Positions 51,826 through 59,214 of a stretch of DNA of 64,000 nt are shown here, in pieces (the first letter of the stretch is position 1; each line of letters opens with the position of its first letter). The stretch is taken from assembly GCF_014203535.1 (NCBI RefSeq), contig NZ_JACHJI010000020.1, positions 1 through 64,000 on the forward strand, given 5' to 3'. The DNA comes from Streptomyces griseomycini. GTDB taxonomy: Bacteria > Actinomycetota > Actinomycetes > Streptomycetales > Streptomycetaceae. The notes under the pieces were generated by a model, which ran no database searches, was not told where the DNA came from, and saw only the letters and a program-made list of their open reading frames with translations. Both the position numbers and the translations under genes were made by a program.

Positions 51826-52605
51826 ATGGACAAGAACATCCTTTCGCGCGACGGCACCTCCCTCGGGTACGAGAGCGCCGGGCGGGGGTCCGCGGTCGTC
51901 CTCGTCAGCGGTGCGATGTCGACGGGCGCCACGGTGGCGCCGCTGGCCGCGCCGCTCTCGGAGCGGTTCCGGGTCGCCGTGTACGACCGCCGGGGCCGCG
52001 GTGCGAGCGGGGACACCGCGCCGTACGCGGTGGAGCGCGAGGTCGAGGACCTGGCGGCGGTGATCGGGGCGATGGGCGGCGAGGCGTCGCTGTACGGCGT
52101 CTCCTCGGGCGGTGCGCTGGCGCTCAGGGCGGCGGCGAGCGGGCTGCCGGTGCGCCACGTCGCCGTGTACGAGACGCCGTACGCGATGTCCGGGGACGCC
52201 CTGCGGGAGCGTGCGCAGTACACCGAGCGGCTGACGGCGGCGCTGGCCGAGGGGCGGCGCGGGGACGCGGTGGAGCTCTTCCTGCGGCTGACCGGACTGG
52301 ACGAGGCGGTGATCCAGGGCGCCCGGCAGTCCCCCCTGTGGGCCGGGATGGAGTCCCTCGCCCCGAGCCTCGCGTACGACGACGCCGTCATGGGCGACGG
52401 AAGCGTCCCCCGGGAGCTGCTGTCGTCGATCCGCGTGCCGGTGCTGGCGATCGCGGGCGACGGGAGCCCGGCGTGGATGCGCGAGGCCGCGCGGGCGGTC
52501 GCGGACGCGGTGCCCCGGGGGGCGTACCGCGTCCTGGAGGGGCAGACCCACATGGCCGACCCGGAGGTCCTGGCGCCGGTGCTGGCGGAGTTCTTCGCGC
52601 GGTGA
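51826..52605 (+). CDS. alpha/beta hydrolase
   Basis: 259 residues. Oxyanion region LVSGAMSTGATVAPL, nucleophile elbow LYGVSSGGALALRAAASG (Ser in GVSSGG, about residue 95), acidic residue in VLAIAGDGSPAWM (about 215) and catalytic His in QTHMADPEVLAPVL. The N-terminus (MDKNILSRDGTSLGYESAGRG) is typical of the TAP/epoxide-hydrolase-like subfamily. Possible esterase or haloperoxidase-like role; substrate unknown. It is followed by a hairpin that separates it from mnmA. Confidence 0.92.
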   Translation: MDKNILSRDGTSLGYESAGRGSAVVLVSGAMSTGATVAPLAAPLSERFRVAVYDRRGRGASGDTAPYAVEREVEDLAAVIGAMGGEASLYGVSSGGALALRAAASGLPVRHVAVYETPYAMSGDALRERAQYTERLTAALAEGRRGDAVELFLRLTGLDEAVIQGARQSPLWAGMESLAPSLAYDDAVMGDGSVPRELLSSIRVPVLAIAGDGSPAWMREAARAVADAVPRGAYRVLEGQTHMADPEVLAPVLAEFFAR

Positions 52606-52619
52606 GGCGGCGGGCCGGC

Positions 52620-52637
52620 GCCGGGCGGGGGCCCGGC
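52620..52637. terminator. bidirectional hairpin between the hydrolase and mnmA
   Basis: GCCGGGC and GCCCGGC pair around GGGG, with flanking CGGC stretches that extend the stem. It lies 15 bases past the hydrolase stop and 5 bases past the mnmA stop. Confidence 0.7.
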
Positions 52638-52642
52638 CGGCG

Positions 52643-53773
52643 TCAGACCGCGTCCGCCGTCGCGCGGACCGTCGACGCGATGGTCGCCGAGCCGACCACG
52701 CGCGTGCCGTCGTACAGCACGATCGCCTGGCCGGGGGCGACGCCGCGGACGGGCTCGGTGAAGCGGACCCGGAGCTCGCCGTCGACGAGCTCCGCCGTCA
52801 CCTCGGTCTCGCCGCCGTGGGCGCGCAGCTGGGCCGTGTAGGTGCCGGGACCGGCCGGGGCGGCGCCGCACCAGCGGGGCTTGACCGCGGTCAGGGCGCC
52901 GACGTCCAGGGAGGCCGCCGGGCCGACGGTGACCGTGTTGGTCACCGGGGAGATGTCGAGGACGTAGCGCGGCTTGCCGTCGGGGGCGGGGGTGCCGATC
53001 CTGAGGCCCTTGCGCTGGCCGATGGTGAAGCCGTACGCGCCCTCGTGCGTGCCGATCTTGGCGCCGGACTCGTCGACGATGTCGCCCTCCGCCCTGCCGA
53101 GGCGGTCGGCGAGGAAGCCCTGGGTGTCGCCGTCGGCGATGAAGCAGATGTCGTGCGAGTCGGGCTTCTTGGCGACGGCGAGTCCGCGGCGCTCGGCCTC
53201 CGCTCGGATCTCCTCCTTGGTGGTGACCGTGTCGCCGAGCGGGAACATCGCGTGGGCGAGCTGGCGGTCGTCCAGCACGCCGAGGACGTAACTCTGGTCC
53301 TTGGCCATGTCGGAGGCGCGGTGCAGCTCGCGCGTGCCGTCCTCGCGCAGGACCACCTTGGCGTAGTGGCCGGTGCAGACGGCGTCGAAGCCGAGCGCGA
53401 GCGCCTTGTCCAGCAGCGCGGCGAACTTGATCTTCTCGTTGCAGCGCAGGCAGGGGTTCGGGGTGCGGCCGGCCTCGTACTCGGCGACGAAGTCCTCGAC
53501 GACGTCCTCGCGGAAGCGGTCGGCGAGGTCCCACACGTAGAACGGGATGCCGATGACGTCGGCGGCACGGCGGGCGTCGCGCGAGTCCTCGATGGTGCAA
53601 CAGCCCCGCGCGCCGGTACGGAACGACTGCGGGTTCGCGGAGAGCGCGAGGTGGACGCCGGTCACGTCGTGGCCCGCCTCGGCCGCGCGGGCGGCGGCGA
53701 CGGCGGAGTCGACGCCACCGGACATGGCGGCCAGGACGCGGAGGGGGCGGGAGGGCTGCGGGGTGTCAGTCAT
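52643..53773 (-). CDS. mnmA: tRNA-specific 2-thiouridylase MnmA
   Basis: 376 residues. ATP-binding PP-loop AAMSGGVDSAVAAARA at the start, first catalytic Cys in RGCCTIEDS or NPCLRCNEKIKF, and the partner Cys in SHDICFIADG give the persulfide-relay pair that thiolates U34 of Glu, Gln and Lys tRNAs. The C-terminal beta domain (KPRYVLDISPVTNTVTVGP and ELVDGELRVRFTEPVRGVAPGQAIVLYDG) is present. ATG 53773. The sulfur donor would be a cysteine desulfurase, plausibly the one encoded at 54844. Divergent from the amidase gene. Confidence 0.96.
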   Translation of the reverse strand: MTDTPQPSRPLRVLAAMSGGVDSAVAAARAAEAGHDVTGVHLALSANPQSFRTGARGCCTIEDSRDARRAADVIGIPFYVWDLADRFREDVVEDFVAEYEAGRTPNPCLRCNEKIKFAALLDKALALGFDAVCTGHYAKVVLREDGTRELHRASDMAKDQSYVLGVLDDRQLAHAMFPLGDTVTTKEEIRAEAERRGLAVAKKPDSHDICFIADGDTQGFLADRLGRAEGDIVDESGAKIGTHEGAYGFTIGQRKGLRIGTPAPDGKPRYVLDISPVTNTVTVGPAASLDVGALTAVKPRWCGAAPAGPGTYTAQLRAHGGETEVTAELVDGELRVRFTEPVRGVAPGQAIVLYDGTRVVGSATIASTVRATADAV

Positions 53774-53832
53774 AGCCCTTCCAGGGTACGGGGCGCGGGA
53801 ACCGGGGCCGCCGCGTATGCGTTGAAGATCGC

Positions 53833-54504
53833 ATGGGGGCGAGAAGAGCATCCGGGAACAAGGACGGGGACCGGCGCATCGGGCGGCGGGCCCTGATCGT
53901 GGGCGGGGCGGCGGCCGCGGCGGGCACGGCGGTGCTGGCGCGGGACGAGCTGGCCCGGCTGTGGTGGCGCGTGCCCGGGGTGGAGAAGCCGCGTGAGCCG
54001 GGTGCGGTCGACCACGCGGGCGCCCGCTGGGTGGCGGCCTCGGACGCCAACTGGCGCGGCGCGGACCGGCCGGACGACTTCGGCATCGACATGGTGATCG
54101 TCCACGTCACCCAGGGCAGCTTCGACAGCGCGGTGAAGGCGTTCCAGGACCCGGGGCACAAGGCGGCCACGCACTACATCGTCGGCCAGGACGGGCGCGT
54201 CACCCAGATGATCCGCGAGCTGGACGTGGCGTACCACGCGGGCAACCGCGACTACAACGAGCGCAGCGTCGGCATCGAGCACGAGGGCTTCGTGGACCGC
54301 CCCCAGGACTTCACGGACGAGATGTACGAGGCCTCGGCACGGCTCACGGCCCGGATATGCGCGCGCTACGACATCCCGGTCGACCGGGAGCACATCATCG
54401 GCCACGTCGAGGTGCCGGGCACGGACCACACCGACCCCGGCCCGCACTGGGACTGGGACCGCTACATGCAGCTCGTGCGTCGGGCGCGCACGGGGACGGC
54501 TTGA
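53833..54504 (+). CDS. N-acetylmuramoyl-L-alanine amidase (amidase_2), possible Tat substrate
   Basis: 223 residues. N-terminus MGARRASGNKDGDRRIGRRALIVGG then AAAAAGTAVLARD: twin-Arg motif and hydrophobic stretch of a Tat-like signal. The catalytic domain (about 65-215) has zinc His in IVHVTQGS, substrate-site residues in ATHYIVGQDGRVTQMI, YHAGNRDYNERSVGIEHEG, and the zinc-ligand pair in the DHTDPGPHWDW stretch near the C-terminus. It cleaves the lactyl-L-Ala bond in peptidoglycan, acting outside the membrane. The short form lacks a binding domain. ATG 53833. Its transcript would run straight into the TPP-like element downstream. Confidence 0.9.
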   Translation: MGARRASGNKDGDRRIGRRALIVGGAAAAAGTAVLARDELARLWWRVPGVEKPREPGAVDHAGARWVAASDANWRGADRPDDFGIDMVIVHVTQGSFDSAVKAFQDPGHKAATHYIVGQDGRVTQMIRELDVAYHAGNRDYNERSVGIEHEGFVDRPQDFTDEMYEASARLTARICARYDIPVDREHIIGHVEVPGTDHTDPGPHWDWDRYMQLVRRARTGTA

Positions 54505-54586
54505 GACCGCCACCCGGATAATCCGGACAAAAAATCATCCTTCACCCCCTTCCATCCGGAACTGGACGTTCTATCCTGGAAACAGG

Positions 54587-54761
54587 CCTACGGGACGAGT
54601 GAGGGAGTTCGACCGGAGTAGCCGACTTCGGCGAGAAGTCTCGGCTTCCGCTGGTGCCGACGTCGACGGTCGGGCTGAGAGGCCGGAAGGTCGCAAGACC
54701 GGAAGGCGACCCCTAGTCACCTGATCCGGGTCATACCGGCGAAGGGAACCCGTCTCGTAGG
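54587..54761 (+). promoter_or_regulatory. thiamin pyrophosphate (TPP) riboswitch-like RNA, orphan
   Basis: Plus-strand thi-box hallmarks in order: GGTGCCGAC (54653-54661) opening the P3 stem with GTCGG, GGGCTGAGA (54672-54680), a long GGTC-gcaa-GACC hairpin (54689-54700), ACCTGATC (54719-54726), CCGG-GTCATA-CCGG, then GCGAAGGGA (54739-54747). TTCC/GGAA closes P1. A long outer stem (54587-54597 with 54751-54761, 11 bp) encloses it plus an extra hairpin at 54620-54646. The usually invariant loop AAT reads CAT (A to C). Downstream on the plus strand there is no convincing gene: only the 3' end of the convergent desulfurase. Confidence 0.72.
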
Positions 54762-54796
54762 TCCTTCGTCGTGTCCGGGTCCTTCGTCGTGTCCGG
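54761..54796. repeat. perfect 18-bp tandem duplication next to the TPP element
   Basis: GTCCTTCGTCGTGTCCGG occurs twice in a row (54761-54778 and 54779-54796), immediately after the riboswitch-like element and before the desulfurase terminator. Confidence 0.9.
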
Positions 54797-54800
54797 GGGA

Positions 54801-54821
54801 GCCCGGTCTCTCGCCCCGGGC
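54801..54821 (-). terminator. short hairpin downstream of the cysteine desulfurase
   Basis: GCCCGG and CCGGGC (6 bp) around a 9-base loop, 23 bases past the desulfurase stop. It could also end plus-strand read-through from the TPP element. Weak by itself. Confidence 0.45.
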
Positions 54822-54843
54822 GACTCACCCGGCCGGACCGCCC

Positions 54844-56013
54844 CTAGGTCAGTCCCGCCGCCCGGGCCCGCTCCACCGCCGGGCCGATGGCCTTGGCCAG
54901 GGCCTCCACGTCGGCCTCCGTGGACGTGTGGCCGAGGGAGAAGCGGAGGGTGCCGCGGGCCAGCTCGGGATCGGTGCCGGTGGCCAGCAGGACGTGGCTG
55001 GGCTGGGCGACGCCGGCGGTGCAGGCCGAACCGGTGGAGCACTCGATGCCCTGGGCGTCCAGCAGCAGGAGCAGGGAGTCGCCCTCGCAGCCGGGGAAGG
55101 TGAAGTGCGCGTTGGCGGGAAGTCGTCCCCCGGGGGCGGGGTCGCCGCCGAGGATCGCGTCGGGGACGGCGCCGCGGACCGCGGCGACCAGGTCGTCGCG
55201 CAGGGCGCCGATCTCGCGGGCGAACCACTCCTGCTGCTCGGCGGCCAGCCGCCCGGCGACGGCGAAGGAGGCGATCGCGGGCACGTCCAGCGTGCCGGAG
55301 CGGACGTGGCGCTCCTGGCCGCCGCCGTGCAGGACCGGCACGGGGGTGTGCTCACGGCCCAGGACCAGCGCGCCGATGCCGTACGGGCCGCCGATCTTGT
55401 GACCAGACAGCGTCATCGCGGCGAGCCCGGAGGCGGCGAAGTCCACCGGGACCTGACCGAAGGCCTGGACCGCGTCGGAGTGCAGTGGGACGTCGAACTC
55501 GGCGGCCGCCTCGGCGAGTTCGCGGACCGGCAGGATGGTCCCGATCTCGTTGTTGGCCCACATGACCGTGGCGAGGGCGACGTCGTCGGGGTCGCGGGCG
55601 ATGGCCTCGCGCAGGGCGTCCGGGTGGACCCGGCCGTGGGAGTCGACCGGCAGGTACTCGACGGTGGCGCCCTCGTGCTCGCCGAGCCAGTGGACGGCGT
55701 CGAGGACGGCATGGTGCTCGACGGGGCTGGCGAGGACCCGGGTGCGGGCCGGGTCCGCGTCACGGCGGGACCAGTACAGGCCCTTCACGGCGAGGTTGTC
55801 GGCCTCGGTGCCGCCGGAGGTGAAGACCACCTCGCTGGGACGGGCGCCGAAAGCCTCGGCGAGGGTTTCGCGGGCCTCCTCGACGGTGCGGCGGGCCCGG
55901 CGGCCGGCCGCGTGGAGGGAGGAGGCGTTGCCGGTGACGCCCAGGTGCGCGGTGAGTGCCTCGACTGCCTCGGGAAGCATCGGGGTGGTCGCGGCGTGGT
56001 CGAGGTAAGCCAT
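54844..56013 (-). CDS. cysteine desulfurase (NifS/IscS-like)
   Basis: 389 residues. PLP enzyme turning cysteine to alanine plus enzyme persulfide. Motifs: AYLDHAATTPMLPEAVEAL, SGGTEADNLAVKG, VEHHAVLD, ANNEIGTILPV, HSDAVQAFGQ, and TLSGHKIGGPYGIGAL with the PLP Lys. The persulfide Cys is in the CSTGSACTAGVAQPSHV loop, in which the Cys of IECSTGSAC is the likely acceptor. ATG 56013. The sulfur could serve Fe-S clusters, tRNA thiolation (mnmA at 52643) and thiamin. The plus-strand TPP element ends 83 bases before its stop. Confidence 0.94.
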   Translation of the reverse strand: MAYLDHAATTPMLPEAVEALTAHLGVTGNASSLHAAGRRARRTVEEARETLAEAFGARPSEVVFTSGGTEADNLAVKGLYWSRRDADPARTRVLASPVEHHAVLDAVHWLGEHEGATVEYLPVDSHGRVHPDALREAIARDPDDVALATVMWANNEIGTILPVRELAEAAAEFDVPLHSDAVQAFGQVPVDFAASGLAAMTLSGHKIGGPYGIGALVLGREHTPVPVLHGGGQERHVRSGTLDVPAIASFAVAGRLAAEQQEWFAREIGALRDDLVAAVRGAVPDAILGGDPAPGGRLPANAHFTFPGCEGDSLLLLLDAQGIECSTGSACTAGVAQPSHVLLATGTDPELARGTLRFSLGHTSTEADVEALAKAIGPAVERARAAGLT

Positions 56014-56098
56014 GGTGGGGCCGATTCTACGGGCCCCGGTGCACCGGCTCCGGGCCGCGGTCGGCCGGAATGCGACGCCGGCTCGGGGGCTCCGGGGC

Positions 56099-56365
56099 TC
56101 AGAAACTCCAGGAGACCGTGTGGTCGGCCTGGACGAACGCCGCCAGGACCAGCAGGTCGGCGACGCCGAGGCCGAGCCCCAGGAGGGCACGGCCGCGGCG
56201 GGCGGTGCCCCGCCACAGCGCCACGCCCGCCAGCGCGACGGCGATCGGGCCGAGGACGACGTTGAGGACGAGCAGGCCCAGCAGGCCCAGGACGAACGAC
56301 GCGACGGCCATGCCGTCGGCGTCCCGGGGACCGGTGCGCCGGTTCGCCGGTGCGGTGAGCTGCAT
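56099..56365 (-). CDS. small DUF4190-type membrane protein
   Basis: 88 residues. After a short Arg-rich start (MQLTAPANRRTGPRDADGMA) come two membrane helices (VASFVLGLLGLLVLNVVLGPIAVALAGVAL) and a third (ALLGLGLGVADLLVLAAFVQ) in the DUF4190 pattern GxALG-like turn (ARRGRALLGLGLGVADLL). DUF4190 proteins are integral membrane proteins of unknown function. ATG 56365. Same strand as the desulfurase, 85 bp upstream of it. Confidence 0.82.
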   Translation of the reverse strand: MQLTAPANRRTGPRDADGMAVASFVLGLLGLLVLNVVLGPIAVALAGVALWRGTARRGRALLGLGLGVADLLVLAAFVQADHTVSWSF

Positions 56366-56423
56366 GGTGATCGACTCCCACGGTCGGGGCGGTCGGACGG
56401 AGGGCGGCCTCGCGGCCGGGAGG

Positions 56424-56591
56424 TCAGCGCGCCGAGGAGCCGCGTCCGCGGCCGTGGCGCTCGCGCAGGGCGAAGACGCCGAGCCAGACGGCGATGACGG
56501 CACCCGCGACGGCGGAGAAGGAGAACGGCGCGTGGGCCACGGTGCCCAGGAGCACGCCGAGCAGCAGAAGGGCGGCGACGAGGAACAGCAC
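56424..56591 (-). CDS. small membrane protein of 55 residues
   Basis: Two predicted helices (LFLVAALLLLGVLLGTVAH; FSAVAGAVIAVWLGVFALRE) joined by APFSFS, then a basic Gly/Arg tail (RERHGRGRGSSAR). GTG 56591 with GTGGGGGATCC upstream. It lies 58 bases before the DUF4190 gene on the same strand, so both small membrane proteins may be cotranscribed. Unrecognised family. Confidence 0.7.
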   Translation of the reverse strand: MLFLVAALLLLGVLLGTVAHAPFSFSAVAGAVIAVWLGVFALRERHGRGRGSSAR

Positions 56592-56687
56592 GGGTCGGAT
56601 CCCCCACGTGTCGGTGAACGGTTGCGGTTACATCTGTTCACTGACTACCCAGTCTAGCCGTTTGCGCACCTTTCCAATTCCGGAGAA

Positions 56688-56700
56688 CAGTTGTTAACTG
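56688..56700. promoter_or_regulatory. 13-bp palindrome in front of the TetR gene
   Basis: CAGTTGTTAACTG: perfect 5-bp arms around GTT, just upstream of the regulator ATG at 56707. A candidate autoregulatory TetR operator. Confidence 0.5.
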
Positions 56701-56706
56701 CATGGC

Positions 56707-57393
56707 ATGAGTCACACCCTCGGCGTCCGGCAGGCCCAGAAGCAGAAGACCCGGCGGGCGCTCCTCGACGCGGCCCTGGGACTCCTCGAGGGGCAGAGCC
56801 TGAGCAGCCTGGGCCTGCGTGAGGTCACCCGCGCCGTGGGGGTCGCCCCGACCGCCTTCTACCGGCACTTCCGGTCCACCGCGGACCTGGGTGTGGCGCT
56901 GGTCGAGGAGGCGCTGGGCAGTCTGCACCCGACGATCCGGACGACGGTGTCCACCACCGGCGACAGCGAGGAACGCATCGCGCGTGCCGTCGAGTTGATC
57001 GCCGACCACGTGGACGCACATCCCGCGCACGTCCGTTTCATCGCCCGGGAGCGGCACGGCGGGGTCCAGCCGGTCCGGGAGGCGATACGGGAGCAACTCG
57101 CCCGGTTCGCGGGGGAGGTCGGGGAGGCGCTGGCCGAGGACCCGGTCTCCGCCGGCTGGAGCGAGGACGACCGGCTGATGCTGGCCCAGCTCTACGTCGA
57201 CCAGATGCTCGTCACGGCCTCGCTCTTCCTGGAGGCGCTGGAGGCGGGAACGGAAGCGGAGGCGGGCCCGCGGAAGCGGGAACAGGAGCGGGAGCGTGTG
57301 ACGCGGCTGGCGACCCGTCAGCTGCGGTTGATCGGCATCGGCCGCCGGCACTGGCTGGACGGACCGGCCGGGGACGGCCTCGCCGCCTCCTGA
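56707..57393 (+). CDS. TetR family regulator (FabR-like)
   Basis: 228 residues. HTH region KTRRALLDAALGLLEGQSLSS, then LREVTRAVGVAPTAFYRHFRS (about 15-60). The C-terminal part (HVRFIARERHGGVQPVREAIREQLARFAGEV) matches the FabR-type regulators of unsaturated fatty acid genes in layout. ATG 56707; the 5' leader contains the CAGTTGTTAACTG palindrome, so the ribosome site is not clear and the gene may be leaderless or weakly translated. Target unknown; the thioesterase on the opposite strand is a plausible partner. Confidence 0.9.
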   Translation: MSHTLGVRQAQKQKTRRALLDAALGLLEGQSLSSLGLREVTRAVGVAPTAFYRHFRSTADLGVALVEEALGSLHPTIRTTVSTTGDSEERIARAVELIADHVDAHPAHVRFIARERHGGVQPVREAIREQLARFAGEVGEALAEDPVSAGWSEDDRLMLAQLYVDQMLVTASLFLEALEAGTEAEAGPRKREQERERVTRLATRQLRLIGIGRRHWLDGPAGDGLAAS

Positions 57394-57444
57394 CGCGCGC
57401 CGCTGCCTGACGACGGCCGTCGCCACGACGCGCACCGCCTCGTG

Positions 57445-57478
57445 ACGACGGCCGCCCCGGGAGCGGGACGGCCGTCGT
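57445..57478. terminator. bidirectional terminator between the TetR gene and the thioesterase
   Basis: ACGACGGCCG/CGGCCGTCGT form a perfect 10-bp stem with a 14-base loop that itself can pair (CCCG/CGGG). It lies between the convergent genes. Confidence 0.8.
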
Positions 57479-57515
57479 GCGGGCTCGTGCGGGAGGCGGG
57501 CCGGAGGCCTGCGGC

Positions 57516-58376
57516 TCAGCCCAGCCGTGCGCGCGCGAGCTGGCGGGACTGGGCCACCAGCCGGTCGGCGCTGTCCCAGACCTCGGCGTCCTCCTCCAGG
57601 AAGCCGCCGGCCAGGTTGCGGGTGGTGATCGACACGCGCAGCGGGCCCGGTGCCGGGCGGCAGCGGACGTGGACGGTCAGCTCCACCGTGGGGACCCAAC
57701 CGGACAGGCCCAGTTCGAAGGCGGTCGGCGGCAGGGCGTCCACCGCGAGGAGCAGCGCGAACGGGTCGGGGTCCCGGCCGTCGGCGAGACCGAACCAGGC
57801 CCGCATCTCCCCCTTGCCGGAGGGCTGACCGAGTGCCCATCCCAGGGTCGAGGGGTCGAGTTTGAGCATCAGGCGCTCGGTGATGGCGGAACTGCCGTCG
57901 ACCGGGGTGGGGCCGTCCTCCGGACCGAAGCACTGCTCCATCGGCGGGATCGCGGGCGGCACGGCCGTCGTCCGGACGTCGTCGGGGAGGGAGTCGAGGT
58001 CGCCGTAGGAGGCGAGGACGCGGATGCGCTCGACCTCGCGGCCCTGGTCGTCGTGCTGGAAGAGGGACGCCTGACCGGTCGACAGGGTCCGCCCGGTGCG
58101 CACGGTCTCGGTGCGGACGACCGCGGGGCCGGGCTGGGAGGCGGTCAGGTAGTGCGCGGAGATGGTGAACGGGTCGGGGTGCGGCAGGGTGTCCGCGAGC
58201 GCACGGCCCAGGACGGCCAGCAGATAGCCGCCGTTGACGGCGTTGATGATCGTCCAGCCGGCGGAGAGGTCGATGTCGTAGACGCCGGGCGCGCGCGGGG
58301 TGAGCGCGGTGTCGCGGTCGAACTCACTGGCGCCGATGGCGGCCCTGACGGGCTGGGCGGAGGCTGCTTCTGGCAT
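57516..58376 (-). CDS. thioesterase family protein (acyl-CoA thioesterase, TesB-like)
   Basis: 286 residues. Two hot-dog-like halves: SEFDRDTALTPRAPGVYDIDLSAGWTIINAVNGGYLLAVL with TISAHYLTASQPGPAVVRTETV, and ELGLSGWVPTVELTVHVRC with LRVSITTRNLAGGFLEEDAEVWDSADRLVAQSRQLA. The NGGYLLA and GGFLEEDAEVWD patterns belong to the TesB/acyl-CoA thioesterase II-type. ATG 58376. It lies 59 bases downstream of the TRIC channel gene, in an AT-richer gap with a GCTTAGTATTATC promoter-like stretch. Confidence 0.85.
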   Translation of the reverse strand: MPEAASAQPVRAAIGASEFDRDTALTPRAPGVYDIDLSAGWTIINAVNGGYLLAVLGRALADTLPHPDPFTISAHYLTASQPGPAVVRTETVRTGRTLSTGQASLFQHDDQGREVERIRVLASYGDLDSLPDDVRTTAVPPAIPPMEQCFGPEDGPTPVDGSSAITERLMLKLDPSTLGWALGQPSGKGEMRAWFGLADGRDPDPFALLLAVDALPPTAFELGLSGWVPTVELTVHVRCRPAPGPLRVSITTRNLAGGFLEEDAEVWDSADRLVAQSRQLARARLG

Positions 58377-58435
58377 GGCTGAACAGTACAAGAAGATAAT
58401 ACTAAGCGGTAGCTTTGCCGACGCGTCCCCGGGGA

Positions 58436-59098
58436 CTACTCCTCCTGGACCGTCGAACGGCGGTGCCACGCGCGGGGAGCCCGCCAGTGGTAGCGCATCG
58501 CGAGCAGCCGCAGCACGAAGGCCGTGACCACGGCGGCGCTGCTGGTCCCCGCGTTCAGCACGTCGTAGCGGATGCACAGCGCGGTCAGAGCGGCGCCGAC
58601 GACGGCCGGGACGGCGTACAGGTCGCGGTCCCAGCGCAGCAGCGACGGCACCTCGTTGGCGAGCACGTCGCGCAGCACACCGCCGCCGACCGCGGTGGCC
58701 AGGCCCAGACAGGCCGAGGCGGTCAGGCCGAGGCCGTGGTCGTACGCCTTGGTCGTGCCGACGACGCAGAACAGGCCGAGGCCGGCCGCGTCGAAGACGT
58801 TGACGGCGGTCTGGATGCGCTCCACGTGCGGGTGGAGGAAGAAGACCAGGACCGTGGCGAGCAGCGGGGTGACGAAGTACCCCAGGTCCGTGAAGGCGGC
58901 GGGCGGTACGGCGCCGATGACCAGGTCGCGGAAGAGCCCGCCGCCGAGTGCGGTGACCTCGGCGAGTACGGCGATGCCGAAGACGTCGAAGTTCTTGCGG
59001 ACGGCCAGCAGGGCGCCGGAGATCGCGAAGACGAAGATGCCGATCAGGTCGAGCGTGTGCAGGACGGACGGACTGAACAGTTGCTGGAGCACCCTCAT
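58436..59098 (-). CDS. TRIC (trimeric intracellular cation) channel family protein
   Basis: 220 residues. Seven membrane helices with the duplicated UPF0126/TRIC motif: ISGALLAVRKNFDVFGIAVLAEVTALGGGLFRDLVIGAVPP and, in the second repeat, ATAVGGGVLRDVLANEVPSLLRWDRDLYAV. The conserved GGGxxRD pair in each repeat is present. Bacterial TRIC channels conduct K/Na ions. ATG 59098. The basic C-terminus RYHWRAPRAWHRRSTVQEE is cytoplasmic. Located after the opp operon terminator. Confidence 0.92.
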   Translation of the reverse strand: MRVLQQLFSPSVLHTLDLIGIFVFAISGALLAVRKNFDVFGIAVLAEVTALGGGLFRDLVIGAVPPAAFTDLGYFVTPLLATVLVFFLHPHVERIQTAVNVFDAAGLGLFCVVGTTKAYDHGLGLTASACLGLATAVGGGVLRDVLANEVPSLLRWDRDLYAVPAVVGAALTALCIRYDVLNAGTSSAAVVTAFVLRLLAMRYHWRAPRAWHRRSTVQEE

Positions 59099-59115
59099 AT
59101 TCTCACCCAGCAAGA

Positions 59116-59146
59116 ACCCCTCGCCTTGCAAACCAAGGCGAGGGGT
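59116..59146 (-). terminator. terminator downstream of the opp operon
   Basis: ACCCCTCGCCTTG and CAAGGCGAGGGGT form a perfect 13-bp stem with a 5-base loop, 68 bases past the last ABC gene and just upstream of the TRIC start. Confidence 0.9.
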
Positions 59147-59214
59147 GGTGTGAACTTGCTGTCCGTAAACCTTTCAGCGGAGCCGTGCGAGGTTCCGGGA
59201 AGGACGGCGGTCCG

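Noticed and set aside
54771..55103. 110-codon plus-strand frame directly after the TPP element
   Set aside because: Attractive as the riboswitch target but it is Pro/Gly/Arg noise, lies over the desulfurase coding region in antisense, and has no clear ribosome site or family.
58377..58435. specific fatty-acid regulator operator (TACCGCTTAGTA) upstream of the thioesterase
   Set aside because: Only the outer three bases of the putative arms pair; it was left as an AT-rich promoter-like stretch.
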